Origin: Candidatus Tiamatella sp.
GTDB taxonomy: Archaea > Thermoproteota > Thermoprotei_A > Sulfolobales > Acidilobaceae
Length of the DNA stretch: 60,166 nt
Direction of reading: 5' to 3'
NCBI GenBank assembly: GCA_015522645.1
Contig: WALV01000043.1
Location: forward strand, 1 to 60,166
In this document: positions 17,854-25,503 of the stretch, one piece after another
Numbering within the stretch: the first letter of the stretch is position 1
Layout: each line of letters begins with the position of its first letter
The notes under the pieces: model-generated
Databases searched by the model: none
Told to the model about the DNA's origin: nothing
The model's input: the letters and a program-made list of their open reading frames with translations, nothing else
Program-made: the position numbers and the translations under genes

Positions 17854-18432
17854 GTGTACTCACCTACTGCCCACCTAAAAGAAAGCCTTCCGATCAAAGG
17901 CTATGCAGGGCATAGTGGAAGATTCGATGTGATAGTGAGAAGCATTTTAGCTTCTGCAGTGAATGAAAAAGAATGCTTCATAGGTTTCTTAGGCGGCCAT
18001 GTAGAGAGAAGCAATATAAAGACGTTAATTGTCCCTGATACCTTCCGGCTTAGATCACTTAGTGAAAAAAGTGTATTCCTACTGATATATAGATGCTTCA
18101 TAAACAATCACACTTGCGAAAATATACTAATAAGCGAAATAGAACCCGCATTCCTGATCAATAAACTCAGAAAAGATAGCTATAATCTCTTCCTATTAGA
18201 TGAGAACGGGGATGATTACTGTAAACACCTTGGAAAAATGGTGCCCGGGAAAAGTGTGTTTATAATGGGTGCCCACGAGGATATACCTGTTGAAACCCTC
18301 AATTTCTTCGAGAAATATAGTGCTAAAATTTCCATAGGCCCTATACCGCTTCACACCAGTCAAGTCATAACTTATTTATCCACTGTACTCAAGAGGTTAT
18401 ACAACCAAACTATGCCTTGTCCAAAGTTTTGA
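17854..18432 (+). CDS. trmY: TrmY-like tRNA pseudouridine-54 N1-methyltransferase (SPOUT)
   Basis: 192 aa. The pattern AGHSGRFDVIVRSILASA, FLGGH, then LFLLDENGDD, VFIMGAHEDIP and ISIGPIPLHTSQVI resembles the DUF358/TrmY family, in which the last three segments form the SPOUT trefoil knot that binds SAM. Archaeal TrmY methylates N1 of pseudouridine 54 in the tRNA T-loop. The GTG start at 17854 has AGGG about 11 nt upstream; the frame is open for 16 more codons upstream but holds no ATG/GTG/TTG. The 3' end overlaps the convergent phospholipid synthase gene by 23 nt. Confidence 0.75.
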   Translation: MYSPTAHLKESLPIKGYAGHSGRFDVIVRSILASAVNEKECFIGFLGGHVERSNIKTLIVPDTFRLRSLSEKSVFLLIYRCFINNHTCENILISEIEPAFLINKLRKDSYNLFLLDENGDDYCKHLGKMVPGKSVFIMGAHEDIPVETLNFFEKYSAKISIGPIPLHTSQVITYLSTVLKRLYNQTMPCPKF

Positions 18433-18988
18433 CTCCGACTACCACTGCATATAGCGCAGCGATAAATAGTGCAAGCATATATGCAAGCATCACTGTATTC
18501 ATCACGTAAAATGATGCTATATCTGCTATAATCAATAGAATTGCTATAACTATAATCCGATCACTCCTTTCCAAGAGTCTATGTTCAATGGGCCTTCCTA
18601 AGCTAGCTGCCCTAGCTTTAGAGTATGTAATTGTTATAGTGAATCCCAGTGACAGTGTCACTATCAATGCATTATACCCGGCCAATATTAGAGAGGCATA
18701 ATAAATCGTATCGACAAACCTATCCATCATCGAATCCAAAAACGCGCCTGCTGGACGGGCAGTGCCTGTTTCCCTAGCCACAGCTCCGTCTAATATGTCG
18801 AGAAACCCGGCAATCAAGAGTATTATAACGGATAGAAGCAAGTGCTCATAGTAAATCGATAAGGGAATGAAGAGAGCAAGCAAAGGGCTTGCCATGGTGA
18901 TATAGTCAGCTCTAATCCTTCCTCCCAGTCTCCTAGCCAGGACTGATAATGATCTTTGAACTTGTGGCCTTAGCTTTGATAGAACCAT
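18410..18988 (-). CDS. CDP-alcohol phosphatidyltransferase (archaetidylinositol-phosphate synthase-like)
   Basis: A 192-aa integral membrane protein. The family signature is complete: DILDGAVARETGTARPAGAFLDSMMDRFVD, i.e. DGxxARxxxxxxxxGxxxDxxxD. Several hydrophobic helices surround it. Such enzymes transfer a polar head group onto CDP-archaeol; CDP-archaeol synthase (carS) is encoded at 44.4 kb. The exact head group (inositol-phosphate, serine or glycerol-phosphate) cannot be read from sequence. The ATG at 18988 has GGAGGTTTT upstream. This start lies 56 nt inside the endonuclease IV-like gene, so translation is coupled. Confidence 0.85.
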   Translation of the reverse strand: MVLSKLRPQVQRSLSVLARRLGGRIRADYITMASPLLALFIPLSIYYEHLLLSVIILLIAGFLDILDGAVARETGTARPAGAFLDSMMDRFVDTIYYASLILAGYNALIVTLSLGFTITITYSKARAASLGRPIEHRLLERSDRIIVIAILLIIADIASFYVMNTVMLAYMLALFIAALYAVVVGVKTLDKA

Positions 18989-19835
18989 CCTTTAAAACCT
19001 CCCTACACAAACCGATCATATATAAGGCATCCTCTTCTAGGATAGGGCTCTCTGATATTATAACGGCATCTATTCCTGTAATAAGATATGCCTTACATAC
19101 TATAACCCAGTCTGGGCCATACTCCTCCTCCCTTAATGTATGATGAGTTTTCTCTCCCCCCTTCCCGTATTCTATCTTCGAGAAATGAGTATGTAGAGGC
19201 TTGACAGTATGTGAGCCAAGCTCTTTCTCTATTCTATCTATAACCTTGATTACATCGTCTATACTCAATATGTATCTCCCTTGATTCCTTGCATATAGAT
19301 GAGCCCAGTCAACAGCAGGCCTACATTTCCCAATACTCGAACAGATTTCTATGATGTCGTCGACACTGCCGACTTGACTATCTTTCCCGGTAGTTTCAGG
19401 AGCTATCCAAGGCCCCGTGTATCCTTGATTTTTTACTTCATCCTCCAGTTTTCTCAGCTGCTCAACAACTTTCTTGACGGCAATTTCCTTGGAAGACCAG
19501 CCTTTATAGTAACCTGGATGGAAAACTACAGCATACGCATTCATCCAGTGCGACGCTCGCATAGCTTCGAAAAGCCTTCTCCTACCGGCTTCTATTTTCT
19601 CTTTTTCCTTTGAGGCTAGGTTGATATAGTATGGGGCGTGCATAGAAAGTACTATATCATATTTGGCTGCTTCTTCTCCTAGTAAACAGGCTTTCTCTTT
19701 GGATACACGGACCCCTCTAACAGCCTCGTATTCGAGGGCATCAAGCCCTATTTTATGGAGGTACCCGGGTACTTTCTCCATAGGTCCTTTGAAACCTAAT
19801 GGCTTTCCAGCAGGACCAAATCTCAGTTTAGGCAT
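18933..19835 (-). CDS. Endonuclease IV-like AP endonuclease family protein
   Basis: A 300-aa TIM-barrel protein of the Nfo/xylose-isomerase-like family. Metal-ligand segments are visible: SMHAPYYINLAS, FHPGYY, APETTGK, VDWAHLYARN, HTHFSKIEYG and SESP. This archaeal subfamily is related to endonuclease IV, which cuts at abasic DNA sites, though activity of this branch is not certain. It precedes and overlaps the CDP-alcohol transferase gene by 56 nt, so the two share a transcript. Confidence 0.82.
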   Translation of the reverse strand: MPKLRFGPAGKPLGFKGPMEKVPGYLHKIGLDALEYEAVRGVRVSKEKACLLGEEAAKYDIVLSMHAPYYINLASKEKEKIEAGRRRLFEAMRASHWMNAYAVVFHPGYYKGWSSKEIAVKKVVEQLRKLEDEVKNQGYTGPWIAPETTGKDSQVGSVDDIIEICSSIGKCRPAVDWAHLYARNQGRYILSIDDVIKVIDRIEKELGSHTVKPLHTHFSKIEYGKGGEKTHHTLREEEYGPDWVIVCKAYLITGIDAVIISESPILEEDALYMIGLCREVLKDGSIKAKATSSKIIISPG

Positions 19836-19956
19836 TCAAGCCACCCATACAATAATGTTTGAGGGTTACTTTTCCATTTACAGTATGAGATAGAAATAGG
19901 GATCAATGCTTATTAACCTATATTAAACCTGTCAATAAAATATTAATGCAAAAAGA

Positions 19957-20277
19957 TTAGTTTGAGGAAAGCTCCTCTATTTTCTTGACAGCTATATCTA
20001 CAGCTTTTCCCGGGTCAGGCTTGTAGTTGCTACCTAGTGGCAGCTGTGCCAAGACAGGTTTTATACTACCGTCATCCATCTTTACCATAATTTGCGGTAA
20101 TGCCGCCATTCCCAGGTCATCAGTTATACCGTGATCTATAGCAAACATATAGTCCTCTTCTAGTATCTTAAGTTCAATGCCAAGTTTTTCAGCTACCTCT
20201 CTTGCTATGTTCTCCCACATCTTACTATATGGATGATGTCTAGCTGTATCAAGTATTATCTCGACAGGTTTAACCAT
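19957..20277 (-). CDS. Uncharacterised 106-aa protein, possibly thioredoxin-like fold
   Basis: The start is set at ATG 20277 because GGTGTGA lies about 6 nt upstream; longer in-frame extensions look non-coding. The segment order (VEIILDTARHHP strand, helix, KLGIELKILEEDYMFAID, LPQIMVKMDDGSIKPVLAQLP, C-terminal helix) resembles a thioredoxin fold with a cis-Pro-like LPQ, but no CxxC is present and there is no cysteine at all. I do not assign a function. On the minus strand a TATA-like element (ACTTATTTA) lies about 40 nt upstream of the start. Confidence 0.6.
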   Translation of the reverse strand: MVKPVEIILDTARHHPYSKMWENIAREVAEKLGIELKILEEDYMFAIDHGITDDLGMAALPQIMVKMDDGSIKPVLAQLPLGSNYKPDPGKAVDIAVKKIEELSSN

Positions 20278-20329
20278 CGATTTCACACCAAAAGTAAGCT
20301 GGGATACTAGGGGTAAATAAGTATTAATA

Positions 20330-20407
20330 GGTGGTCGGCGAGCCTGTATCCTCACTGCTCCTTCATAAGATCTGGAGCTCAGTTCCCGGATTCGTCCTCA
20401 CTCCACC
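20330..20407. other. GC-rich intergenic element with terminal inverted repeat
   Basis: GGTGG at 20330-20334 and CCACC at 20403-20407 bracket about 78 nt that is clearly more GC-rich than the flanks. It lies between two divergent genes, upstream of both promoters. High GC in an AT-rich hyperthermophile genome often marks structured RNA. I could not fit it to a tRNA, a C/D box or an H/ACA RNA. Confidence 0.25.
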
Positions 20408-20411
20408 GTTT

Positions 20412-20424
20412 CATATTTTTATCT
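20412..20424 (+). promoter_or_regulatory. TATA box of the D-aminoacyl-tRNA deacylase gene
   Basis: CATATTTTTATC lies 25-34 nt upstream of the GTG at 20446, which has no clear ribosome binding site. The distance fits a leaderless transcript starting at the GTG. Confidence 0.45.
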
Positions 20425-20445
20425 TTAACAGTTAATTTAGGAACG

Positions 20446-21315
20446 GTGTCTTGTTTGGTCTGGAAAGCTCGATACGGGTTAGTCTATTCAGTACATGACC
20501 TAGCTGGTAAAGGGATAGCAGATAGTCTTACTACTCTGCTTTCAAATGACGTCGAACCTGTTGAATGCTATAGCGAACTCTGCTCAGAATCATATTTTAT
20601 TCCCAGCCTCGACTCCTATTTAGTAGGGTTCGATGAAGATGTGATATATTTTGACTTCCTGGACAAGTCCTTCAATGTGGAAAGCTATGTGTTCCTCTCG
20701 AGACACGAGGCAGAAGCTGGTAGGAAAAGTCTAACAGTGCATCACACAGGGAATCCTATGCCTCAGGCAAGCCATGGAGGAAACCCCCTCGAGCTATCCG
20801 TATCAAACTCTCATGTATCTAAGAAGCTACTGACCACCATCTTTGAAAAAGCCAGGGAAAACGATCTCCTAGGAGAATACGAGGTCACTCTTGAAGCTAC
20901 CCACCATGGGCCAACCAACCTATCTACACCTCTAACATTCATAGAGATAGGAAGCACGCCTATAGAGTGGAAGGATCCTCGGGCGAGAAGGGTAATAGCT
21001 GAAACAGTAATTCGTGCCCTAGAAGAAGAGGTTAAACTTGATTATTGTATACCCGTAGCTGGATACGGAGGCGGGCATTATCCAATTAAGCACACTAAAA
21101 TACATTTACAGGAACAGTACTGTTACGGTCATATACTCGCTAAATATGCTCTCACTAACGGCGTTAATCCAGATGTAATACGTCAAAGTGTAATAAAGAA
21201 TTACCCGAAACCGGTGGAGCTGGCTATTATAGAGAAAAAATCGCTCAAATCCCAGATTCGGAAAGACCTTGTCTCTATACTAGAGGGTTTTGGAGTTGAA
21301 TACAAGTTTGTTTAA
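20446..21315 (+). CDS. dtdA: D-aminoacyl-tRNA deacylase (archaeal Dtd2 type)
   Basis: A 289-aa zinc-dependent deacylase. Signatures are SRHEAEAG, HHTGNP, EATHHGP and GYGGGHYPIKHT, the conserved His-rich motifs of the archaeal/plant family. It removes D-amino acids mischarged onto tRNA. The GTG start is probably leaderless. The gene ends 7 nt before the tRNA-Cys gene, which lies on the other strand. Confidence 0.9.
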   Translation: MSCLVWKARYGLVYSVHDLAGKGIADSLTTLLSNDVEPVECYSELCSESYFIPSLDSYLVGFDEDVIYFDFLDKSFNVESYVFLSRHEAEAGRKSLTVHHTGNPMPQASHGGNPLELSVSNSHVSKKLLTTIFEKARENDLLGEYEVTLEATHHGPTNLSTPLTFIEIGSTPIEWKDPRARRVIAETVIRALEEEVKLDYCIPVAGYGGGHYPIKHTKIHLQEQYCYGHILAKYALTNGVNPDVIRQSVIKNYPKPVELAIIEKKSLKSQIRKDLVSILEGFGVEYKFV

Positions 21316-21321
21316 AGAGCA

Positions 21322-21426
21322 TGGAGCCGGGGCCGGGATTCGAACCCGGGGAAAACGGGTCTCCGCGATGGGTTATTAGCCGGAAGCTCTGCAGCCCGCC
21401 GCCTTAGACCGCTCGGCCACCCCGGC
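21322..21426 (-). tRNA. tRNA-Cys(GCA) with a 28-nt intron
   Basis: Read on the minus strand: acceptor GCCGGGG pairs with CCCCGGC, U73, encoded CCA (21322-21324). D-stem GCC/GGC, anticodon stem GCGGG/CCCGU, loop CUGCAGA, a 5-nt variable loop and T-arm CCGGG-UUCGAAU-CCCGG. The anticodon is GCA. A 28-nt intron (21361-21388) sits at the canonical 37/38 position. U73, GCA and the short variable loop argue for Cys over Ser or Leu. Mature length is 74 nt plus CCA. Confidence 0.9.
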
Positions 21427-21485
21427 TCCCATTTACTTTAGGCTTTTACCTTGGTCTTTATTTTATTTACTTTAACTCTATCAGT

Positions 21486-22502
21486 ATGGCTTGGAGAGGC
21501 TATATGGAGCCTATTATTAGTATACTGAGTGACCTGAGAGAAGAGATTTATGACAGGCAGCTTAAGAGCAGTCTTATAGATAATTTTGTTCAAGAGAAAA
21601 TAGAGGAGTTGCGTGTACTTATACCTGGATGTGGTGCTTTAGGATCCGTAATAAGTGAAATGCTGGTTAGATTAGGCGTTAGGAAGCTCAGAATAGTGGA
21701 CTTCGATTTTGTTGAGCCCTCTAATTATCCACGGACTGGAAGCATAGGTTTATTTGATTCGTTGAGTAGGATTCCGAAGGTGGTTGCATGCGAATCTTTT
21801 TTGAGAAGAATTAATCCTTTTGTAGAAATTGAATCCGTCTACGGGTGGGTATCCCCTTTAAACTCGGAGTCATTGGTTGATGGAATGGACATTGTCATGG
21901 ACGGCCTTGATAACCTGAAAACCAGGTCTTTCATAGCCAAAGCTGCATGGAGTAAAGGTATCCCGTATGTTTATTCAGGTGTCTCTGATCACTATTACAA
22001 TGTAGTTCCATTAATACCGGGGAAAACAACATGTTTTGACTGCCTATTCACTGTTCCGAAAAAGGAGGAAGGAGGAATTCCCGTACTAGTGTCTACAGTA
22101 TATTCTGCTGCAGCTATTGCAGTTATGGTTCTGCTTCAAGTAATAAGAGACGCTGTAGAATCCGTGATGGTCATAGGAGACCTCTTTAATTTCTCTATAG
22201 ACAAGATACCGGTTTCCGTTGACGGGTGCAACTGCAATGTAGAAACTAGTGGTAAAGGAACATGTGTTTTGGAGGAAATGATAGATAAACAAGTTCTATT
22301 TACAAGTGGAATAGACCTAGGTGTTCTAGAGGATTCTTTGAAGCAGGACTGCATAATAGTTAACCGAGATAAGTGGATTTTATCAATGTTATGCGGATCA
22401 GACGTCATCTCTATTTATAGGGATGACACCATTGCATGTGAAAACGGTGACTGCAAGGAACGTTTAAACATTATTGCAGGGAGACTAGGATGCAATTTAT
22501 AG
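21486..22502 (+). CDS. ThiF/MoeB/UBA-type E1-like adenylyltransferase
   Basis: A 338-aa protein. The Rossmann ATP site is LIPGCGALGS (46-54), with the family Arg in YDRQ (24), VDFDFVE (71-77) and MDGLDN (138-143). Zinc-type cysteine pairs are CFDC (183-186) and a later CNC. E1-like enzymes adenylate the C-terminal glycine of ubiquitin-like sulfur carriers (MoaD, ThiS, SAMP). The partner is not in the window. The start may be ATG 21486 (leaderless) or ATG 21504, which has GGAGAGG upstream. It overlaps the next gene by 13 nt. Confidence 0.85.
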   Translation: MAWRGYMEPIISILSDLREEIYDRQLKSSLIDNFVQEKIEELRVLIPGCGALGSVISEMLVRLGVRKLRIVDFDFVEPSNYPRTGSIGLFDSLSRIPKVVACESFLRRINPFVEIESVYGWVSPLNSESLVDGMDIVMDGLDNLKTRSFIAKAAWSKGIPYVYSGVSDHYYNVVPLIPGKTTCFDCLFTVPKKEEGGIPVLVSTVYSAAAIAVMVLLQVIRDAVESVMVIGDLFNFSIDKIPVSVDGCNCNVETSGKGTCVLEEMIDKQVLFTSGIDLGVLEDSLKQDCIIVNRDKWILSMLCGSDVISIYRDDTIACENGDCKERLNIIAGRLGCNL

Positions 22503-23065
22503 TTGGAGGAATAGATTTATCGGCCAGCCATAAGAGGAAGAGCGGTATATGCATCATAGTTGACGGTATACTAATGACTTGCGAGGAGAAACTAGATGAC
22601 AGTGAAATAATAGATTTCCTGTATTCTGCGGGTAAGCCAAGGATAATTGCTATAGACGCTCCATTATCCATAGTTAATAAAGGTTTCAGGGATGTTGAAC
22701 GTCTTCTAATCAAGGAAGGATATAAGCTTCTTCCTCTAGGCTTAGAAAGTATGAAGAAGCTAGCTAAACGTGCAATTAAGCTGAGAAAAATATTAGAGAG
22801 TGACGGGGTTAGTGTTATAGAAACTCATCCTAGGAGTGCTTTAATCTCAGCCGGGTGCAATGAAGGAAGTACTAGCTTACTTAATTGTCTTTCCAAGTAT
22901 GTTAAACTAGAAAGCAACTTGAAGTTAGAGAGTAAAGATGCACGGGATGCTGCAGTCGCAGCATGTATTGCATGGATGTATGCGAATAATAACACGTTAG
23001 TCTACCAGGCTGCGGGTGATTCCATACATTTACTGCCAAGGTTAGATTTAGACGCGAAAACATGA
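22490..23065 (+). CDS. DUF429 family predicted RNase H-fold nuclease
   Basis: 191 aa. GGIDLSAS at the N-terminus, IIAIDAPLS, FRDVERLL, ETHPRSAL and DARDAAVAA are the conserved acidic motifs of the DUF429 family, which has an RNase H-like fold with likely metal-binding Asp and Glu residues. Cellular role is unknown. The start overlaps the ThiF-like gene by 13 nt, so they form an operon; the HMG-CoA reductase gene follows 43 nt later. Confidence 0.75.
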   Translation: MQFIVGGIDLSASHKRKSGICIIVDGILMTCEEKLDDSEIIDFLYSAGKPRIIAIDAPLSIVNKGFRDVERLLIKEGYKLLPLGLESMKKLAKRAIKLRKILESDGVSVIETHPRSALISAGCNEGSTSLLNCLSKYVKLESNLKLESKDARDAAVAACIAWMYANNNTLVYQAAGDSIHLLPRLDLDAKT

Positions 23066-23108
23066 AAAAAGGACTCTTACGTTATATATCATCGAGAGGT
23101 GCGTGGAA

Positions 23109-24386
23109 GTGCCTGTTGAGAATTCTCGTATATCAGGCTTCTATAAAAAAAGCATCGAAGAGAGAGTCAGGTTAATCAAAGACCTTGTAGGGCTTTCAGA
23201 TGAAGATATAGGCGTTCTACGCTCGTGGGGGAACCTTGATCCAAAAATAGCTGATGCCATGATAGAGAACGTGGTAGGGGCTATGTCTTATCCCTTCGCT
23301 ATTGCAACTAATTTCAAAGTAAACGGTAAAGATTATCTGGTTCCAATGGTAATAGAGGAATCTTCTGTTGTAGCAGCAGCAAGCAATGCGGCTCGAGTCA
23401 TGAGGAAGGATGATGGGATAAAAGCTGTTACAACAGGGCCTGTTATGATTAGTCAAATACAACTTGTCAATGTTAAAGCCCCATACTATGCGAAAATGAA
23501 GATTATCGAGTACAAGGAAGAGATATTGGAACTAGCCAATAAACAGGATCCTGTTCTAGTGAAGCTTGGCGGCGGAGCCAAGGATTTGGAAGTCAGAGTT
23601 ATAGGCGGTCCCCAGGGTCCTATGGTTGTGACGCATCTTATTGTAGATGTTAGGGATGCTATGGGGGCTAACGCTGTAAATACTATGGCTGAGAAGGTTG
23701 CTCCGTTGATTGAGAGAATTACTGGTGGGAAAGTGTATCTTAGAATACTTACGAATCTTGCAGAGAAAAGGCTTGCCCGGGCTTGGGTGAAAGTCTACAA
23801 GGAAGATATAGGTGGAGAAGAAGCTGTTGACGGCATAGTAGCAGCATCGGATTTTGCTTGGGCGGATCCTTATCGAGCGGCAACACATAATAAAGGCATC
23901 ATGAATGGAATTATAGCTGTTGCACTAGCCACAGGACAAGATCACAGAGCTCTCGAAGCAGGGGCCCACGCATACGCGGCAAGAAACGGTAGGTATATGC
24001 CACTATCTCTATGGGAGAAAGATGAAGAAGGTAATCTCGTCGGAAGCCTTGAGCTCCCTATAGCTGTGGGTTTGGTGGGAGGTGCTGTGAAAGTTCACCC
24101 TGTCGCTAGGCTAGCAATCAAGATACTTGGAGTTGAAACAGCGCAGGAACTTGCCGAAATAATGGCTGCCGTAGGATTAGCCCAGAATTTCGCGGCACTA
24201 AGAGCTTTGGCAACAGAAGGCATCCAAAAGGGCCATATGAAGCTTCATGCAAAGAATATAGCAATAATGGCCGGAGCTTCTCCAGAGCTCGCTGATAAGA
24301 TCGCGGACATCATGGTTTCCGAAGGAAACGTCAGGTTTGACAGGGCTAAAGAGTTATTGGAAGAGCTGGGGCATAGTTCTAGCTAG
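23109..24386 (+). CDS. HMG-CoA reductase, class II
   Basis: About 425 aa, full length. Class II features: a short soluble N-terminus with SRISGFYKKSIEERV, ENVVGAMSYPFAIATNF, the catalytic Glu in VPMVIEESSVVAAAS, DVRDAMGANAVNTMAE, a Lys in NLAEKRLARAW, ATGQDHRALEAGAHAYA with the catalytic Asp, and HMKLHAKNIA with the catalytic His. It makes mevalonate from HMG-CoA for archaeal isoprenoid lipids. Most archaea use class I enzymes; class II is a minority type usually credited to gene transfer. The GTG at 23109 has GAGGTG 8 nt upstream; a GTG at 23103 is too close to that site. It overlaps the convergent HMGR-like gene by 33 nt. Confidence 0.92.
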   Translation: MPVENSRISGFYKKSIEERVRLIKDLVGLSDEDIGVLRSWGNLDPKIADAMIENVVGAMSYPFAIATNFKVNGKDYLVPMVIEESSVVAAASNAARVMRKDDGIKAVTTGPVMISQIQLVNVKAPYYAKMKIIEYKEEILELANKQDPVLVKLGGGAKDLEVRVIGGPQGPMVVTHLIVDVRDAMGANAVNTMAEKVAPLIERITGGKVYLRILTNLAEKRLARAWVKVYKEDIGGEEAVDGIVAASDFAWADPYRAATHNKGIMNGIIAVALATGQDHRALEAGAHAYAARNGRYMPLSLWEKDEEGNLVGSLELPIAVGLVGGAVKVHPVARLAIKILGVETAQELAEIMAAVGLAQNFAALRALATEGIQKGHMKLHAKNIAIMAGASPELADKIADIMVSEGNVRFDRAKELLEELGHSSS

Positions 24387-25067
24387 CTCTAGCACGAATA
24401 TCAAGGTCTCCTTCAATTTCCTCTCGTAATCAATAAGCTGAGGGTTTTCTTTTCCAGTCATTATCTTAGCAATGTCTATTATGGTTGGGTTTGTTTCAAA
24501 CAACCCAACATTTACCTTTACTACTTGTTCGACTGACAGGGAATCAGCGTGCCAATAGTCAAACATGAATACCTTGTTGACTAGGTCTTCCATTTTCAGT
24601 GCAGAAGCTATAGCAAATGATATTAGAAATGTTCTGAATCCTGGGATATTAATCGTGCACTTTAAACTATCTTCTATGCCAGTGCTTTTAATTCTAATTT
24701 TTTCGGGGTCATACTCTATGTCTGCTAATTTTAAGGCGATGTTATTAACATCATCGGCTATGTAGGCTAGAGGTATATATGTCTTCTCAATGATGCTTTC
24801 ATCTTTTCTCCTATAGCTAAAGGGACCTACAACTATTAGTGGAATTTGAAGTGTTCCTATTATCCCATGTCTAATATTCTGCGGTATAACTTCGAAATCA
24901 ATTATACCTGAGGCTATTGATGATAGACTTATTCCTTCAATCTTCTCGACAACTGACCGCCTAACAAGAACCTCTGTGTTCCCGTTACTAGTCTCTAGGA
25001 AGTATATTTCTCGTTTATTCGGTGAAAAATGCTTAGAGAGAATGTTGTCTATATTAGTGGGTTCCAT
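24354..25067 (-). CDS. Truncated class I HMG-CoA reductase-like protein, probably non-catalytic
   Basis: 237 aa, against about 400 for class I HMG-CoA reductases. Residues 33-110 follow the class I N-terminal pattern: VRRSVVEKIEGISLSSI, IDFEVIPQNI, GIIGTLQIPLIVVGPF and YIPLAYIADD. These correspond to the usual RR, IGxxQIPxGxxGP and YVPLATTEGAL elements. The catalytic Glu of TTEG is replaced (IADD), and the later DAMGMN, Lys and GQD elements are missing; the C-terminal half is unfamiliar. It is the last gene of the HMG-CoA synthase-thiolase-DUF35 operon, 22 nt after DUF35. The assignment is by eye and needs a profile search. It could be a retained regulatory or structural paralogue or a decaying gene. 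Confidence 0.6.
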   Translation of the reverse strand: MEPTNIDNILSKHFSPNKREIYFLETSNGNTEVLVRRSVVEKIEGISLSSIASGIIDFEVIPQNIRHGIIGTLQIPLIVVGPFSYRRKDESIIEKTYIPLAYIADDVNNIALKLADIEYDPEKIRIKSTGIEDSLKCTINIPGFRTFLISFAIASALKMEDLVNKVFMFDYWHADSLSVEQVVKVNVGLFETNPTIIDIAKIMTGKENPQLIDYERKLKETLIFVLELARTMPQLFQ

Positions 25068-25089
25068 ATCCTATACACTCTTTGATTTA

Positions 25090-25497
25090 TTAGTGACTAA
25101 TTACAGGTCTAAACTTGTATCCATAATGGATTAATCCAGCTGTTCTGTCTTCTCTTATTTTCCTTACGACTGCTTCGACTTCAATGCCCTCACTAATCTC
25201 CTCCAGTGAAACATCTGTCAATTGGGCTATAATCCGTGTTTCTCCAAGGTCAATTAATCCTATTATTAGCGGTGTCTGAAGCTTGTATCCCTCTGGAGGA
25301 TTATATGATACAGTATATGATAACAGTCTACCTATCCTTGGAAGGCTTACAGGTTCAACATTGTCTGAGCTGCAGTATGGACATCTACTCTGCGGAGGAA
25401 AGAATACCCTACCACACTTCTTGCATCTCCCCCCTATTAACTTGTAATAATTCACTCTATTCCTCCAGTATATAGGAACGGAGTACTCCATTGACAT
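25090..25497 (-). CDS. DUF35 OB-fold/zinc-ribbon acyl-CoA-binding protein
   Basis: 135 aa. An N-terminal rubredoxin-like zinc ribbon (C25, C28, C39, C42) is followed by an OB-fold domain (GRLLSYTVSYNPPEGY, PLIIGLIDLGETRIIAQL). Archaeal DUF35 proteins bridge thiolase and HMG-CoA synthase and share a CoA tunnel that passes acetoacetyl-CoA between them. Here it sits between the thiolase (6 nt gap) and the HMGR-like gene. The ATG at 25497 has GGAGGTGA about 6 nt upstream. Confidence 0.9.
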   Translation of the reverse strand: MSMEYSVPIYWRNRVNYYKLIGGRCKKCGRVFFPPQSRCPYCSSDNVEPVSLPRIGRLLSYTVSYNPPEGYKLQTPLIIGLIDLGETRIIAQLTDVSLEEISEGIEVEAVVRKIREDRTAGLIHYGYKFRPVISH

Positions 25498-25503
25498 TAG
25501 GCT

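Noticed and set aside
21322-21426. The tRNA considered as Ser(GCT) or Leu
   Set aside because: U73, anticodon GCA, a 5-nt variable loop and complete pairing after removing a 28-nt intron all point to tRNA-Cys.
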